Shown here: positions 18,399 to 28,161 of the stretch, piece after piece
How positions within the stretch are numbered: position 1 is the stretch's first letter
How the letters are laid out: the number at the start of each line of letters is the position of its first letter
From: Glycomyces fuscus
GTDB lineage: Bacteria > Actinomycetota > Actinomycetes > Streptosporangiales > Streptosporangiaceae
Assembly: GCA_002529455.1 (NCBI GenBank)
Contig: NYMS01000037.1
Span: 88,070 to 152,069 of the forward strand
DNA: 64,000 nt
Reading direction: 5' to 3'
The notes under the pieces: generated by a model
What the model saw: the letters and a program-made list of their open reading frames with translations, nothing else
Database searches by the model: none
What the model was told of the DNA's origin: nothing
Made by a program: the position numbers and the translations under genes

Positions 18399-19916
18399 TC
18401 AGCGCTGGGCGAGCCAGCGCAGCAGGGTGCGCGTGGCGAAGGCGGTGCCGCCCTTGGTGAGCAGGCCGCTCTCCTTGGCCGACCGGCCCGGGCCCGCGAT
18501 GTCCAGGTGGGCCCAGGGCACGTCGCCGGTGAACGCGCGCAGGAACAGGGCCGCGTCGGTGGCGCCCGCCGGGCCGAAGTCGCGGCGGGTCCCGATGTTG
18601 GCCAGGTCCGCCACCCGGGACTTGGTGGTCTCGGTGTACTCCTCGGTCAGCGGCATCCGCCACAGGGGCTCGCCGGAGGCCCGGCCCGCGGCCTCGATCT
18701 CGGCGGCGAGCGCGTCGTCGGTGCTGTACAGGGCGCCCGTGCCGGTGCCCAGCGCGACCTTGGCCGCACCGGTGAGGGTGGCCACGTCCACGAGCACGTC
18801 CGGGGCCAGTTCGGCGACCGCGTAGCCCATGGCGTCGGCCAGGACCAGGCGGCCCTCGGCGTCGGAGTTGAGCACCTCGACGGTCGTGCCGCCGTAGGTG
18901 GTGAGCACGTCGCCGATCCGGGTGGCGTCGCCGGAGAAGGCGTTCTCGGCCAGCGCCAGCAGGCCGGTCACCCGGACCGAGGCGCCCACGGCCGACAGCG
19001 CGGACAGCACCGCGAGCACGATCGCCGAACCGCTCATGTCGGTCTTCATCAGCGACATGTTGTCGTTGGGCTTGAGCGAGAGGCCGCCGGTGTCGAACGT
19101 GATGCCCTTGCCGACCAGCACCACGTGCGCGGCGGGGTTCTCGGGGGTGTAGGAGAGCTGGACCAGGCGCGGGGGGCGCGAGGAGCCCCGGCCGACGCCG
19201 AGGATGGCGCCGAAGCCGTCGTCCTCCAGCTCCCGCTCGTCCCAGACCCGCACCTGGAGGCCGGAGTCGGCGGCGACCTCACGGGCGCGGGCGGCCATCC
19301 ACTCGGGGTCCTTGGTCAGGGACGGGGTGTTGATGAGGTCGCGGGCCAGGGCGGTGGCCGCGGCCAGCCGGGTCCCGCGCTCCAGTGCGTCGGCGAGGTC
19401 CCCGGCGCCGCGGCCCACCACCTCGATCACCGGGGTGGGGCGCTTGTCCGCCGGGGGCTCGGCGGTCTTGAGGCTGAAGGTGTAGGAGGCCAGGAGGGCG
19501 CCCTCGGCGAAGGCGGTGGCGGCGTCGCCGCCGACCCCCGGCCAGGCCAGGGCGGCGCGCTCTCTTCCCCGGGCTGCCCGGGACAGGGCTGCACCGGCCT
19601 TCCGGAGGTCGTCGGGGGAACCCGAACCGACCCCCAGAAGGGCCAGCCGTACCAGCCCCTGGTCCCGGGGCACCGGGAACTGGGCCAGCTCACCGGGTTT
19701 CCCGGCGAGCGAGTAGTGCGCGAACAGATCCGTGAGCGGAGCCGGAAGCACCTGTGTCAGGCCGCCGTCGGCCACCCCTTCGACCTCCGCGGGCCCGCCC
19801 TCTCCCGAGAGGACGGGAAGGACCAGCAGGTCCGCGGTGGACTCGGCGAGGCTCCCCGGACGGGGCTGGATCTCCGTGGCGAATGGCACAGGCCGCTCAC
19901 AATCGTTCGCTGTCAT
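18399..19916 (-). CDS. pepA: Leucyl aminopeptidase (M17)
   Basis: A cytosolic two-metal aminopeptidase, 505 residues. The N-terminal substrate-specificity domain (about 1-170) is variable. The C-terminal catalytic domain has the lysine/aspartate block GKGITFDTGGLSLKP, then KTDMSGSA and the family signature NSDAEGRLVLADA. All metal ligands expected in these motifs are visible. It removes N-terminal residues in peptide turnover and glutathione-like thiol recycling in some bacteria. It is followed by the inverted repeat shared with the convergent methyltransferase and starts at a normal ATG. Confidence 0.94.
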   Translation of the reverse strand: MTANDCERPVPFATEIQPRPGSLAESTADLLVLPVLSGEGGPAEVEGVADGGLTQVLPAPLTDLFAHYSLAGKPGELAQFPVPRDQGLVRLALLGVGSGSPDDLRKAGAALSRAARGRERAALAWPGVGGDAATAFAEGALLASYTFSLKTAEPPADKRPTPVIEVVGRGAGDLADALERGTRLAAATALARDLINTPSLTKDPEWMAARAREVAADSGLQVRVWDERELEDDGFGAILGVGRGSSRPPRLVQLSYTPENPAAHVVLVGKGITFDTGGLSLKPNDNMSLMKTDMSGSAIVLAVLSALSAVGASVRVTGLLALAENAFSGDATRIGDVLTTYGGTTVEVLNSDAEGRLVLADAMGYAVAELAPDVLVDVATLTGAAKVALGTGTGALYSTDDALAAEIEAAGRASGEPLWRMPLTEEYTETTKSRVADLANIGTRRDFGPAGATDAALFLRAFTGDVPWAHLDIAGPGRSAKESGLLTKGGTAFATRTLLRWLAQR

Positions 19917-19987
19917 GGGGGTCTACGACCTCGGGGGGCCGCCGGGCGCTCCGGCCCGGGTGGGGGAGGAGGAACGTGGTGCCGGAG

Positions 19988-20155
19988 CTAGCCGACGACA
20001 CCCTTGAGCGCGTCCCGGAGTTCGGTCGCCTCGGCCGGCGTCAGCTCGACGACCAGGCGTCCGCCCCCCTCCAGCGGGACCCGCATGATGATGCCGCGAC
20101 CCTCCTTGGTGACCTCCATCGGCCCGTCGCTGGTCCTCGGCTTCATCGCCGCCAT
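19988..20155 (-). CDS. DUF3117 small protein
   Basis: A 55-residue protein almost identical in layout to the highly conserved actinobacterial DUF3117 family. It opens MAAMKPRTSDGPMEVTKEGR and ends in ELTPAEATELRDALKG. The function is unknown; the sequence predicts a small beta-hairpin plus helix. The ATG at 20155 has GAAAGGGG six bases upstream and gives exactly the family length. It is found near the sigE/leucine-aminopeptidase region in other actinomycetes as well, according to my memory of gene order. Confidence 0.9.
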   Translation of the reverse strand: MAAMKPRTSDGPMEVTKEGRGIIMRVPLEGGGRLVVELTPAEATELRDALKGVVG

Positions 20156-20637
20156 GCCATTCCCCTTTCTAGGTGTTCCTCGCGGGTGACCGGGGCCGAC
20201 CCACAGCACCGGCGCCGATCCGCTCGGGTCGTCTCGGCTCCGGAGCCGTGGGCCGGTTCCGTGTGACTCGTGCCCGTGTGGCTTAAGGGACGTGAATCAC
20301 TCTTCGACCATTATCTCGGAGGTTGGCCCCCCTGTGTGCGCCAGGCGGCGGCCGGACCGCCTCCGGTGGCTTCCACCAACGAAGAAACGTCGGTCAGTAA
20401 GGTTATATCGGTACTGGCCGAAACCCGGTGAGTGCGCGGGAATCCGCGCGGGCCCGCACTCGGGGGCAGCGGGCCGGACCCGAAGTCCGACTTCCTCTGG
20501 ACAACAATCCCGACCTGCGCTTTCGTCCCCGACGGAAATGCGTTTCCCCGTGGTCCGCGGCCGAACGGCTCCGGTTCGAAACCGTCTCCCGGCGGTCGGA
20601 CCAGCGCCCGGAACGGGCGGCGATCCGGACGACCGGA
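20156..20637. other. Long spacer upstream of DUF3117
   Basis: This 482-base stretch holds no coding frame that looks real. It should carry the DUF3117 promoter at its left end. It has a slightly lower GC pocket (20280-20420, with GGTTATATCGGTAC), but I see no clear terminator, repeat or RNA signature. Confidence 0.35.
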
Positions 20638-21234
20638 TCAGTTCAGAGCGCCCGTCGAGGTCATCCGGGTGCCCTCGTCGGTGACCGAGGACCACTCCGC
20701 CCTGAGTCCGCCGTCCGCGTCGGGCAGCACGGTCAGCTCGGCCTCGTCGACGCACCGGTCCTCGGGGTCGGCGGTCTCGGTGTAGGCGTAGACGCGCCGG
20801 TCGTTGTCGCCCGCGGACAGCACGAGCGTCCCCGAGCAGGCGAAGGTGGTCCAGGCGGTGCTGCCGCGCTCGGCGCCCTCCTCGATCCGCACCTCGGCGT
20901 GCCAGTCGGCGACGTGCCGGCCCTCGGTGTCCACCTGGACCATCTCGCCGGCCCAGGCGCCGACGAAGTCCTCGGCGGGGGCCACGGGTTCCTGCCCGGC
21001 GTCTTCGCCGTCGGCCAGCAGGGCCCACGCGGTGGCCCCTCCGCCGACCAGGAGGACGGCCAGCGCGGCCACGCCCAGGACGGTGAACTGGCGGCGGCGC
21101 CTGCCGCTGTGCCGGGTCGACCTGGGCGGCGGCCACAGGGACAGCTGCTGCACGGGGGAAACGGCTGTCACGGAGGAAGCGGGCCCTTCGCGCCGATCGT
21201 CGGCTCCCGACTCCAGTTCGGCTGCTGTGTCCAT
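20638..21234 (-). CDS. Exported single-helix membrane protein, unknown function
   Basis: A 198-residue protein. It has a polar 50-residue cytoplasmic head ending in a basic patch (RHSGRRRRQ), one membrane helix (51-73), and an extracellular domain of about 120 residues. That domain contains two cysteines (TTFACSGTL and PEDRCVDEAE) that could form a disulfide. The outer domain reads as a beta-sheet, with lines such as DWHAEVRIEEG and RRVYAYTETADP. I do not recognise a family; similar small sensor-like proteins are common in actinomycetes. The ATG at 21234 has GAGG nine bases upstream; an ATG three codons earlier is directly abutted by that site. Confidence 0.65.
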   Translation of the reverse strand: MDTAAELESGADDRREGPASSVTAVSPVQQLSLWPPPRSTRHSGRRRRQFTVLGVAALAVLLVGGGATAWALLADGEDAGQEPVAPAEDFVGAWAGEMVQVDTEGRHVADWHAEVRIEEGAERGSTAWTTFACSGTLVLSAGDNDRRVYAYTETADPEDRCVDEAELTVLPDADGGLRAEWSSVTDEGTRMTSTGALN

Positions 21235-21435
21235 CCTCGCCATCCTCAAAGGTGATGCACCCGCTCCGGCGGAGCGGGGGGAACGCGGATACAGCGACCG
21301 AGGATAGAGCACCCGAACCCACAGGTTTCGCCCGATAACCATGCGGTGACTGTGATGCACGGCATAGGAAAGGGCGAACACCAGGTCAGACAGACGCCGC
21401 CCACTGTGGCCCGTGTCACAGGCCGGGGCGGGAGG

Positions 21436-22167
21436 TCAGCGTTCGCCGCCGCCGACCGGGGAACCGCCGGACCCTCCCGTCGGCCCGGAGTCCTCCCCGG
21501 TTCCGGCGTCCGCCGGCTCCCCGGGGGCCCCGCTCCCCTCGGGTCCCCGCGCCCTCCCGGAGTCCTGGGCGGACCCGGAGTCCTCGGAGCCCTCCGGACG
21601 CGCGGCGTCCTGCGCGGTCCGCGCGCCCTCGGCGCTCCCGGGGCCCTCGACGGCCTCGGTGGGTCCGGTGGTTCCGTGGTCACGGGCGGCGGGGTCCGCC
21701 GGGCGGGTCCCGCCCGCGGGACGGAAGGCCCCGCTGCCGAAGCCCGCGACCGCGGTGCTCCCGGCTCCGGAGGGGCCCCACGCCCCCCGTTCGGGGGCGT
21801 AGGCGTCGCCGGGCAGGTGCGCCCCCGGGATCGGCCCGGTGCCCTCCGGCACGTACGAGGGGTCGAGGCGGGACAGGCGCCACTCCAGGTCCTGGATGCG
21901 CTCCTCGCGCTCGCGCAGGGTGGCGGTGAGGCGCAGCAGCAGTTCGTCCACGGCGCGCACGTGGTAGCCCCACATGGCGAGGGGCAGCATCAGACGGCCG
22001 AGGTCGAACGCCTGGACGGGGCGGTCCTCGGGCAGGGCGAGCGGGGGGTGGTCGGCCTCGAAGCGGGCGAGTTGGCCGCCCTTGCCGAGCACGATGTAGA
22101 CGACGCCCACGAGGACGGCGAGCGCCGCGGCGGCGACGAGGACCATGATGAGAACAGGCACGGACAC
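21436..22167 (-). CDS. DivIVA-domain-like membrane-tethered protein
   Basis: A 243-residue protein with an N-terminal membrane helix (about 3-27). A DivIVA-like amphipathic segment follows (DLGRLMLPLAMWGYHVRAVD and ELLLRLTATLREREERI, about 55-95), then a long disordered tail rich in Gly, Ser, Pro, Asp. Such proteins are annotated as DivIVA-domain proteins next to LOG and folate genes in streptomycetes and may act at sites of wall growth. The GTG start at 22167 lacks an obvious ribosome site. It is downstream of the LOG-family gene in the same direction with a 181-base gap. Confidence 0.65.
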   Translation of the reverse strand: MSVPVLIMVLVAAAALAVLVGVVYIVLGKGGQLARFEADHPPLALPEDRPVQAFDLGRLMLPLAMWGYHVRAVDELLLRLTATLREREERIQDLEWRLSRLDPSYVPEGTGPIPGAHLPGDAYAPERGAWGPSGAGSTAVAGFGSGAFRPAGGTRPADPAARDHGTTGPTEAVEGPGSAEGARTAQDAARPEGSEDSGSAQDSGRARGPEGSGAPGEPADAGTGEDSGPTGGSGGSPVGGGER

Positions 22168-22348
22168 GATCGTGCCACACGCCGCCCGGGCGGGGCACGG
22201 CCGTCGCGGTCCGGCCGGAGCCGGACCGCCGGGGACGCTCCCCCGCCGGCCGCGCGGGGCGGGGCGGGCTCGGAGGCCGGGGCCGCCGGCTCCGCTCCCG
22301 GCCGGGGCGGCTCCGCGGCCCGCGCGCCGCCCGCCTGCCCGCCGCTCC

Positions 22349-23128
22349 CTACTGCTCCGGGCCGGGGTACTCCTCCGACTGCTGGCGGTGGATGTCCAGG
22401 TGGGACTTGCGGATGATGTCGACCACCTCGTCGAGGTCGTCGGTCACCTGGACCAGGTCCATGTCGTGCGACTTGATCAGCTGGTTCTCCAGCAGGCTGG
22501 AGCGGATCCAGTCCCGCATCCCGCCCCAGAAATCGGTGCCGACCAGCACGATCGGGAAGCGGGTGACCTTGTTGGTCTGGACGAGGGTGGCCGCCTCGAA
22601 CAGCTCGTCCAGGGTGCCGAAGCCCCCGGGCAGGACCACGAACGCCTGGGAGTACTTCACGAACATCGTCTTGCGGACGAAGAAGTACCGGAAGGTCACC
22701 CCGATGTCGACGTAGTCGTTGAGCGTCTGCTCGAACGGCAGCTCGATCCCGAGCCCGACCGAGAGCCCGCCCGCCTGCTGGGCGCCCTTGTTGACCGCCT
22801 CCATCATCCCCGGCCCGCCGCCGGTGATGGTGGCGTACCCGGCCTCCGCCAGCTTGGCGCCCATCTGGACGCCGACGTCGTAGTAGCGGCTCCCGGGCCG
22901 GAGGCGGGCCGAGCCGAACACGCTCACCGCCGAGGGCAGCTCCGAGAGCAGGCCGAAGCCCTCCACGAACTCCGACTGGATGCGCAGTACCCGCCACGGG
23001 TCGGTGTGCACCCAGTCCGTGGGGCCCCGCTGGTCGAGGAGGCGCTGGTCGGTGGTGGTGTTGGGGATGGAGTCGCCCCGGTAGGTGAGGGGACCCGCGC
23101 GTCGTACGTTCTCTTCTTCTTCCATCAT
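22349..23128 (-). CDS. LOG-family nucleoside monophosphate phosphoribohydrolase
   Basis: A member of the TIGR00730/LONELY GUY family that cleaves ribose-5-phosphate from nucleoside 5'-monophosphates, in plants to activate cytokinins. In bacteria the physiological substrate is usually unproven. The 259-residue protein contains FGSARLRPGSRYYDVG, TGGGPGMMEAVNKGA and the hallmark LPGGFGTLDELFEAATLVQT with its catalytic arginine/glutamate region. Its neighbours dapE and the DivIVA-like gene recur beside this family in other actinomycetes. Two adjacent ATG codons (23128 and 23125) are possible starts. Confidence 0.9.
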   Translation of the reverse strand: MMEEEENVRRAGPLTYRGDSIPNTTTDQRLLDQRGPTDWVHTDPWRVLRIQSEFVEGFGLLSELPSAVSVFGSARLRPGSRYYDVGVQMGAKLAEAGYATITGGGPGMMEAVNKGAQQAGGLSVGLGIELPFEQTLNDYVDIGVTFRYFFVRKTMFVKYSQAFVVLPGGFGTLDELFEAATLVQTNKVTRFPIVLVGTDFWGGMRDWIRSSLLENQLIKSHDMDLVQVTDDLDEVVDIIRKSHLDIHRQQSEEYPGPEQ

Positions 23129-23263
23129 GACGTAAAGCTATCCGCGTGGAACCGGATCACACCTGAACCACACGTGTCACAGCGATGACCACAAACAGCC
23201 TTTTCGCCGCCCCGGCCGGTGTCCCGACTGGTCACGCCCCCGCGGACGGGGACGCGACGGGGC

Positions 23264-24328
23264 TCAGCGGGTGCCCGACAACCAGGCGGCCATGCGCTCC
23301 TCGGCCTCGTGGATCCTGGGGATCTCGGCGTACTCGTCCTTGGTGTGGGCGAGCGTCGGGTCACCGGGACCGTAGTTGACGGCGGGCACGCCCAGCTCGG
23401 AGAAGCGGGAGACGTCGGTCCAGCCGAGCTTGGCGCGGGCGCTGCCCTCCCCCACCGCGGTGACGAACGCCGCGGCCGAGGGCTCGTCCAGCCCGGGCCG
23501 GGCGGGGGCGGCGGCGTCGACCACCGTGACCTCGAACCCGTCGAAGACCTCGCGCAGGTGCGCCTCGGCGTCGGCGACGGACAGGTCGGGGGCGAAGCGG
23601 TAGTTGACCCTGACCACGCACTCGTCGGGGATGACGTTGCCCGCGACCCCGCCCTCGATGGCCACGGCGTTGAGGCCCTCGTGGAAGCGCAGCCCCTCCA
23701 CCTCGGGCTCGCGCGGGGTGTAGGCGCGCAGGACGTCCAGGACGGCTCCGGCGCCGTGGATGGCGTTCACGCCCATCCACGAACGCGCGCTGTGGGCGCG
23801 CTTGCCCCGGGTGGTGACCTCCACGCGCATGGTGCCCTGGCAGCCGCCCTCGATGACGCCGCCGGTGGGCTCCATGAGGACCGCGAAGTCCCCCGACAGC
23901 CACTCGGGGTGGTTGCGGGCCAGGCGGAGCAGGCCGTTGCGGGAGGCGTCGACCTCCTCGTTGTCGTAGAGGACGTAGGTGACGTCGTGCACCGGCTCGG
24001 CGACCAGGGCGGCCAGCCTGAGCTGGACCGCGACACCGGCCTTCATGTCCGAGGTGCCGCACCCGTAGAGGCGGTCGCCGACGACGCGGGAGGGCACGTT
24101 GTCGACGATGGGGACGGTGTCGATGTGCCCGGCGATGACGACGCGGCGGGGGCGGCCCAGGTCCGTGCGGGCGACGACGGCGTCGCCGTCGCGGTCCACG
24201 CGCAGGTGGGGCAGGGCCGACAGGGCGTCCTCGACCGCGTCGGCGAGGACCTTCTCGTCACCGCTCTCGGATCGGATGTCCACGAGGGCGGCGGTCAGGG
24301 CCGCGGCGTCCGAGGTCAGGTCCAGCAT
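23264..24328 (-). CDS. dapE: Succinyl-diaminopimelate desuccinylase
   Basis: An M20-family zinc amidase that removes succinate from N-succinyl-LL-DAP in lysine and peptidoglycan precursor synthesis. It has 354 residues. The first metal motif is VVIAGHIDTVP (about 65-75), with the bridging aspartate in GTSDMKAG and the catalytic glutamate pair in LYDNEEVDA. A dimerisation domain follows the catalytic half (WMGVNAIHGAG), and the C-terminal histidine is in PTLAHTKDEYAEI. The ATG at 24328 gives the standard N-terminus. dapD lies upstream in the same direction but is separated by repeat copy C. Confidence 0.95.
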   Translation of the reverse strand: MLDLTSDAAALTAALVDIRSESGDEKVLADAVEDALSALPHLRVDRDGDAVVARTDLGRPRRVVIAGHIDTVPIVDNVPSRVVGDRLYGCGTSDMKAGVAVQLRLAALVAEPVHDVTYVLYDNEEVDASRNGLLRLARNHPEWLSGDFAVLMEPTGGVIEGGCQGTMRVEVTTRGKRAHSARSWMGVNAIHGAGAVLDVLRAYTPREPEVEGLRFHEGLNAVAIEGGVAGNVIPDECVVRVNYRFAPDLSVADAEAHLREVFDGFEVTVVDAAAPARPGLDEPSAAAFVTAVGEGSARAKLGWTDVSRFSELGVPAVNYGPGDPTLAHTKDEYAEIPRIHEAEERMAAWLSGTR

Positions 24329-24539
24329 GTGTCGCCCCGTTTCGGTGAGGTTGGGAAGCCGTCGGGCGGGGAGGGTCCGTTCCCCGTCCGGATCACTGTC
24401 CCCCCAGTCTGGGGTAACCGGGGGCGCGAGCAGAACTCGTCCTGGAACACGGCCGGGGCGCCCCTCCGTGCTCGGAGGGGCGCCCCGGTGCGGCACGAAC
24501 GGACCAGGGCCCGTTGTGAGCCGGCCTCGGCTTGCGGGC

Positions 24540-24719
24540 GCCCGGACAGGGGCCGCAGCGAAGCGCAGGTCCACAGCGAACACGGGCGCCCGCGGGGTTC
24601 TGGAGGTGGCGCAGGCGGGTCGGCGAGGAACGAGCCCACCCGCCGGAGCCGCCGAAGGTTCCCGCTCCTTGGGCGCCCGGACAGGGGCCGCAGCGGAGCG
24701 CAGGTCCGGAGAAGTACCG
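24540..24719 (-). repeat. Dispersed post-stop repeat, copy C
   Basis: It begins two bases after the dapD stop on the minus strand. Hairpin 1 is at 24685-24707, the box GGGAACCTTCGG at 24653-24664 (minus strand), and hairpin 2 at 24614-24644 (GGCGGGT with ACCCGCC, loop CTCGTTCCTCG). The 3' box (24583-24613) contains CCACCTCCAGAACCCCG. A second hairpin-1 unit follows at about 24549-24572. The element separates dapD from dapE. Confidence 0.8.
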
Positions 24720-24720
24720 C

Positions 24721-25557
<837 letters not shown>

Positions 25558-25748
25558 GTGCACACACGTTAGCCGCTCGCGGCGGGTGCGGGGGCACCCC
25601 CTCCCCGAGGCGGCCGTCACCCCCCGTGCACGGGCCCCGCCGCCCGCCACGGCGGCGGCTACAATGCGGCCGTGGCGCCGCGTGCGCCCCCGCGCGACGC
25701 TCCCCTCCGGTGCGGCGCGCCCACCCGTCGCCGACCCTTGGTTCGCCC

Positions 25749-26630
25749 GTGCCCAGTAAGCGCCGGAGGCTCTCCGCCTTCGTCAAGATCCTGCTCGCCC
25801 TGGTCCTCGTCTGCGGCTCGCTCGTCGCCGGGGCCTACTACGTGCTGACCACGTTCGAGCCGATCGACACCACTCCCTCGCCCGAACCCGGCTGCCGCCT
25901 GACGCTGTCCGACGGCCGGTACTCGATGGAGGGGCCGCAGGCCGTGAGCGCGGCCACCGTGGGAGGCGTGGCGTTCAGCCGGGACCTGCCCCCGGAGGCC
26001 GTGACGATCGCCTACGCGACGGTGTGGCAGGAGTCGGCGTTCTACAACGTGGAGTACGGCGACCGGGACTCCCTGGGCCTGTTCCAGCAGCGGCCCTCGC
26101 AGGAGTGGGGCGACCCGGAGCAGATCCTCGACCCGGTCTACGCCAGCAGCTCGTTCTACGAGGAGCTGGTGGAGGTGGAGGACTGGAGGTCCATCCCGGT
26201 GTTCGAGGCGGCCCAGGCGGTGCAGCGCAGCGCCGACGGCTACGCCTACGACCAGCACGAGCGCCTGTCCGAGCGGATGGCCGAGGTCTTCACCGGCACG
26301 CGGGGGGCCGCCCTGACGTGCTGGTACGACGAGGAGGGGCTGGAGAACCTGCGGGCCGGGGAGGCGGACACCGCCGCCGCCCTGGAGGAGATGGAGCGGG
26401 TGTTCGGCACCGACCCGGCGGACCTGCCGCTGGACGGGGCCGAGGAGCCGCGGACCGGAGACCTCGGGTGGTCGATGGCCCTGTGGGCTGTGGCCCACGC
26501 CGAGGAGTACGGGCTGACGTCGGTGTCCTACGACGGCCAGCGGTGGCGGGCCTCGGACGGCACGGACGACGCCGAGGACTGGGCGGCGGCCGAGGGGGGC
26601 GACACCGGGGGCGGCCTGGTCCTGGAGTGA
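25749..26630 (+). CDS. Membrane-anchored lysozyme-like protein
   Basis: A 293-residue protein. A basic N-terminus and one membrane helix (about 11-33) are followed by an outer domain. That domain has a transglycosylase-like core: a putative catalytic Glu95 in YATVWQESAFYN, then DSLGLFQQRPSQEWGDPEQI. Two cysteines (49 and near 190) could pair. Similar actinomycete proteins are sometimes labelled heavy-metal transporter, which the sequence does not support. It may cleave or bind peptidoglycan; activity is inferred. The GTG at 25749 puts the helix at the N-terminus but has a poor ribosome site. The gene is divergent from dapD. Confidence 0.7.
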   Translation: MPSKRRRLSAFVKILLALVLVCGSLVAGAYYVLTTFEPIDTTPSPEPGCRLTLSDGRYSMEGPQAVSAATVGGVAFSRDLPPEAVTIAYATVWQESAFYNVEYGDRDSLGLFQQRPSQEWGDPEQILDPVYASSSFYEELVEVEDWRSIPVFEAAQAVQRSADGYAYDQHERLSERMAEVFTGTRGAALTCWYDEEGLENLRAGEADTAAALEEMERVFGTDPADLPLDGAEEPRTGDLGWSMALWAVAHAEEYGLTSVSYDGQRWRASDGTDDAEDWAAAEGGDTGGGLVLE

Positions 26631-26826
26631 TCCGGACCGGTCCGGGACCGGGTCGCGGTCCGGTCCGGCCCGGTGCCAGGGCGGCCGTTCGGGAGGGCAC
26701 ACCGCATGGCACCGGAGGGTGCGGGCCCCCGATACGACAAGGGGACCACACTCCGCCGCACGGCGGCCACCGGTCCCGTCCCGCCTGTGGACGACCGGCG
26801 GGAGGGCCGCCCGCGCGGCCCCGGCC

Positions 26827-27933
26827 TCAGGCCAGGCGCTTGGCCGCGGCCTCGACCCGCTCGTCGGTGGCGGTGAACGCCACGCGCACGTGCCCGGCCC
26901 CCGCCGGGCCGTAGAAGTCCCCGGGGGCGACCAGCACACCGCGCTCGGCGAGGTGGGCCACCGCGCCCCAGGCGTCGTGGTCGGGGTGGCTGGCCCACAG
27001 GTACAGTCCGGCGTCGGAGTGCTCGATGCGCCAGCCCGCGCCCTCCAGGGCCTCGCGCAGCCTGGCGCGGCGGGAGCGGTAGCGCTCCTTCTGCTCGGCG
27101 GCGTGCGCGTCGTCGTCCAGGGCGGCGCGCATGGCCGCCTGGACGGGCGCGGGAACGATCATCCCGGCGTGCTTGCGCACCGCCAGGAGCTCCTCGACCA
27201 GCGCGGGGTCCCCGGCGACGAAGGCCGCGCGGTACCCGGCCAGGTTGGAGCGCTTGGACAGCGAGTGCACGGCCAGCAGGTTCTCGTGGGAGCCGCCGCA
27301 CACGTCCGGGTGCAGGATGGACACCGGTTCGGCGCCGTCCCAGCCCAGGTCGAGGTAGCACTCGTCGGAGGCCACGATCGCGCCGCGCTCGCGGGCCCAC
27401 TCCACGACCTTGCGCAGGTGCGCGGTACCCAGGACCCGGCCGGTCGGGTTGCTCGGCGAGTTCACCCACACCAGCCCGACGGGGGCGGGGCCGAGCGGGG
27501 TCAGGCCGTCGGAGGCCACCGGGGTGGCCCCGGCCACGCGCGCGCCGATGTCGTAGGTCGGGTAGGCCAGCTCGGGGTGGACGACCGTGTCGCCCGCTCC
27601 GAGGCCCAGGAGCGTGGGCAGCCAGGCCACGAGCTCCTTGGAGCCCACGGTGGGCAGGACCGCGCCCTCCGCGACGCGCACGCCGTGGCGGCGCTCCAGC
27701 CAGCCCGCGACGGAGGCGCGCAGGGCGGGGGTGCCCCAGGTCTGGGGGTAGCCGGGCGCGTCGGCGGCGTCGGCGAGGGCCTTGCGCAGGATGGCGGGCA
27801 CCGGGTCGACGGGGGTGCCGACGGACAGGTCGACGATGCCGTCGGGGTGCTCGGCGGCCCTGTGCTTGTACGGCGCCAGCCGGTCCCACGGGAAGGTCGG
27901 GAGCCGTTCCGCCACGGGTCGCCGTTCGGCCAT
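26827..27933 (-). CDS. dapC: Succinyldiaminopimelate aminotransferase
   Basis: A PLP-dependent class I/II aminotransferase making N-succinyl-LL-DAP. It has 368 residues. The substrate/cofactor loop is VWVNSPSNPTGRVLG, the PLP aspartate/tyrosine block is VASDECYLDLGW, and the Schiff-base lysine is in AVHSLSKRSNLAGYRAAFVAG. The type is the actinobacterial DapC, usually found next to a 7Fe ferredoxin as here. The ATG at 27933 has GGAG eight bases upstream; the frame stays open further upstream through three 17-bp tandem repeats, which are therefore leader or promoter DNA. It is downstream of fdxA but behind a hairpin. Confidence 0.93.
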   Translation of the reverse strand: MAERRPVAERLPTFPWDRLAPYKHRAAEHPDGIVDLSVGTPVDPVPAILRKALADAADAPGYPQTWGTPALRASVAGWLERRHGVRVAEGAVLPTVGSKELVAWLPTLLGLGAGDTVVHPELAYPTYDIGARVAGATPVASDGLTPLGPAPVGLVWVNSPSNPTGRVLGTAHLRKVVEWARERGAIVASDECYLDLGWDGAEPVSILHPDVCGGSHENLLAVHSLSKRSNLAGYRAAFVAGDPALVEELLAVRKHAGMIVPAPVQAAMRAALDDDAHAAEQKERYRSRRARLREALEGAGWRIEHSDAGLYLWASHPDHDAWGAVAHLAERGVLVAPGDFYGPAGAGHVRVAFTATDERVEAAAKRLA

Positions 27934-27964
27934 CGCACTTACTCCATCCAGGTCGGGTCTGTTG

Positions 27965-28015
27965 CCACACGTCACACAGGACCACACGTCACACAGGACC
28001 ACACGTCACACAGGA
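27965..28015 (-). repeat. Three exact 17-bp tandem repeats upstream of dapC
   Basis: The unit CCACACGTCACACAGGA occurs three times without interruption or change (27965-27981, 27982-27998, 27999-28015). It lies between the fdxA hairpin and the dapC start, 32 bases from the ATG. The 17-base period is not a multiple of three. It may be a stacked operator, part of the promoter/leader, or a slippage-prone tract. Confidence 0.9.
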
Positions 28016-28016
28016 A

Positions 28017-28051
28017 TCGCGCCGACCCCCCGCCACGAGGGGTCGGCGCGA
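28017..28051 (-). terminator. Hairpin after fdxA
   Basis: A perfect 13-bp stem (28017-28029 with 28039-28051) with a nine-base loop lies about 110 bases past the fdxA stop and directly before the tandem repeats. It probably insulates dapC from fdxA. Confidence 0.75.
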
Positions 28052-28161
28052 CACGTCGTCCGCACCGGGCCGCACGCGCCCGCGCACCCTCTGCGCCATA
28101 GGGGTGCCGCGGGTGTCCTCCGGCCCCGGGACCGCCGGAGCCGGTCCGGCGCGTCGCCGGG

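Noticed and set aside
27965..28015. CRISPR-like repeat cluster
   Set aside because: The 17-bp units are directly adjacent without spacers and no cas genes are present.
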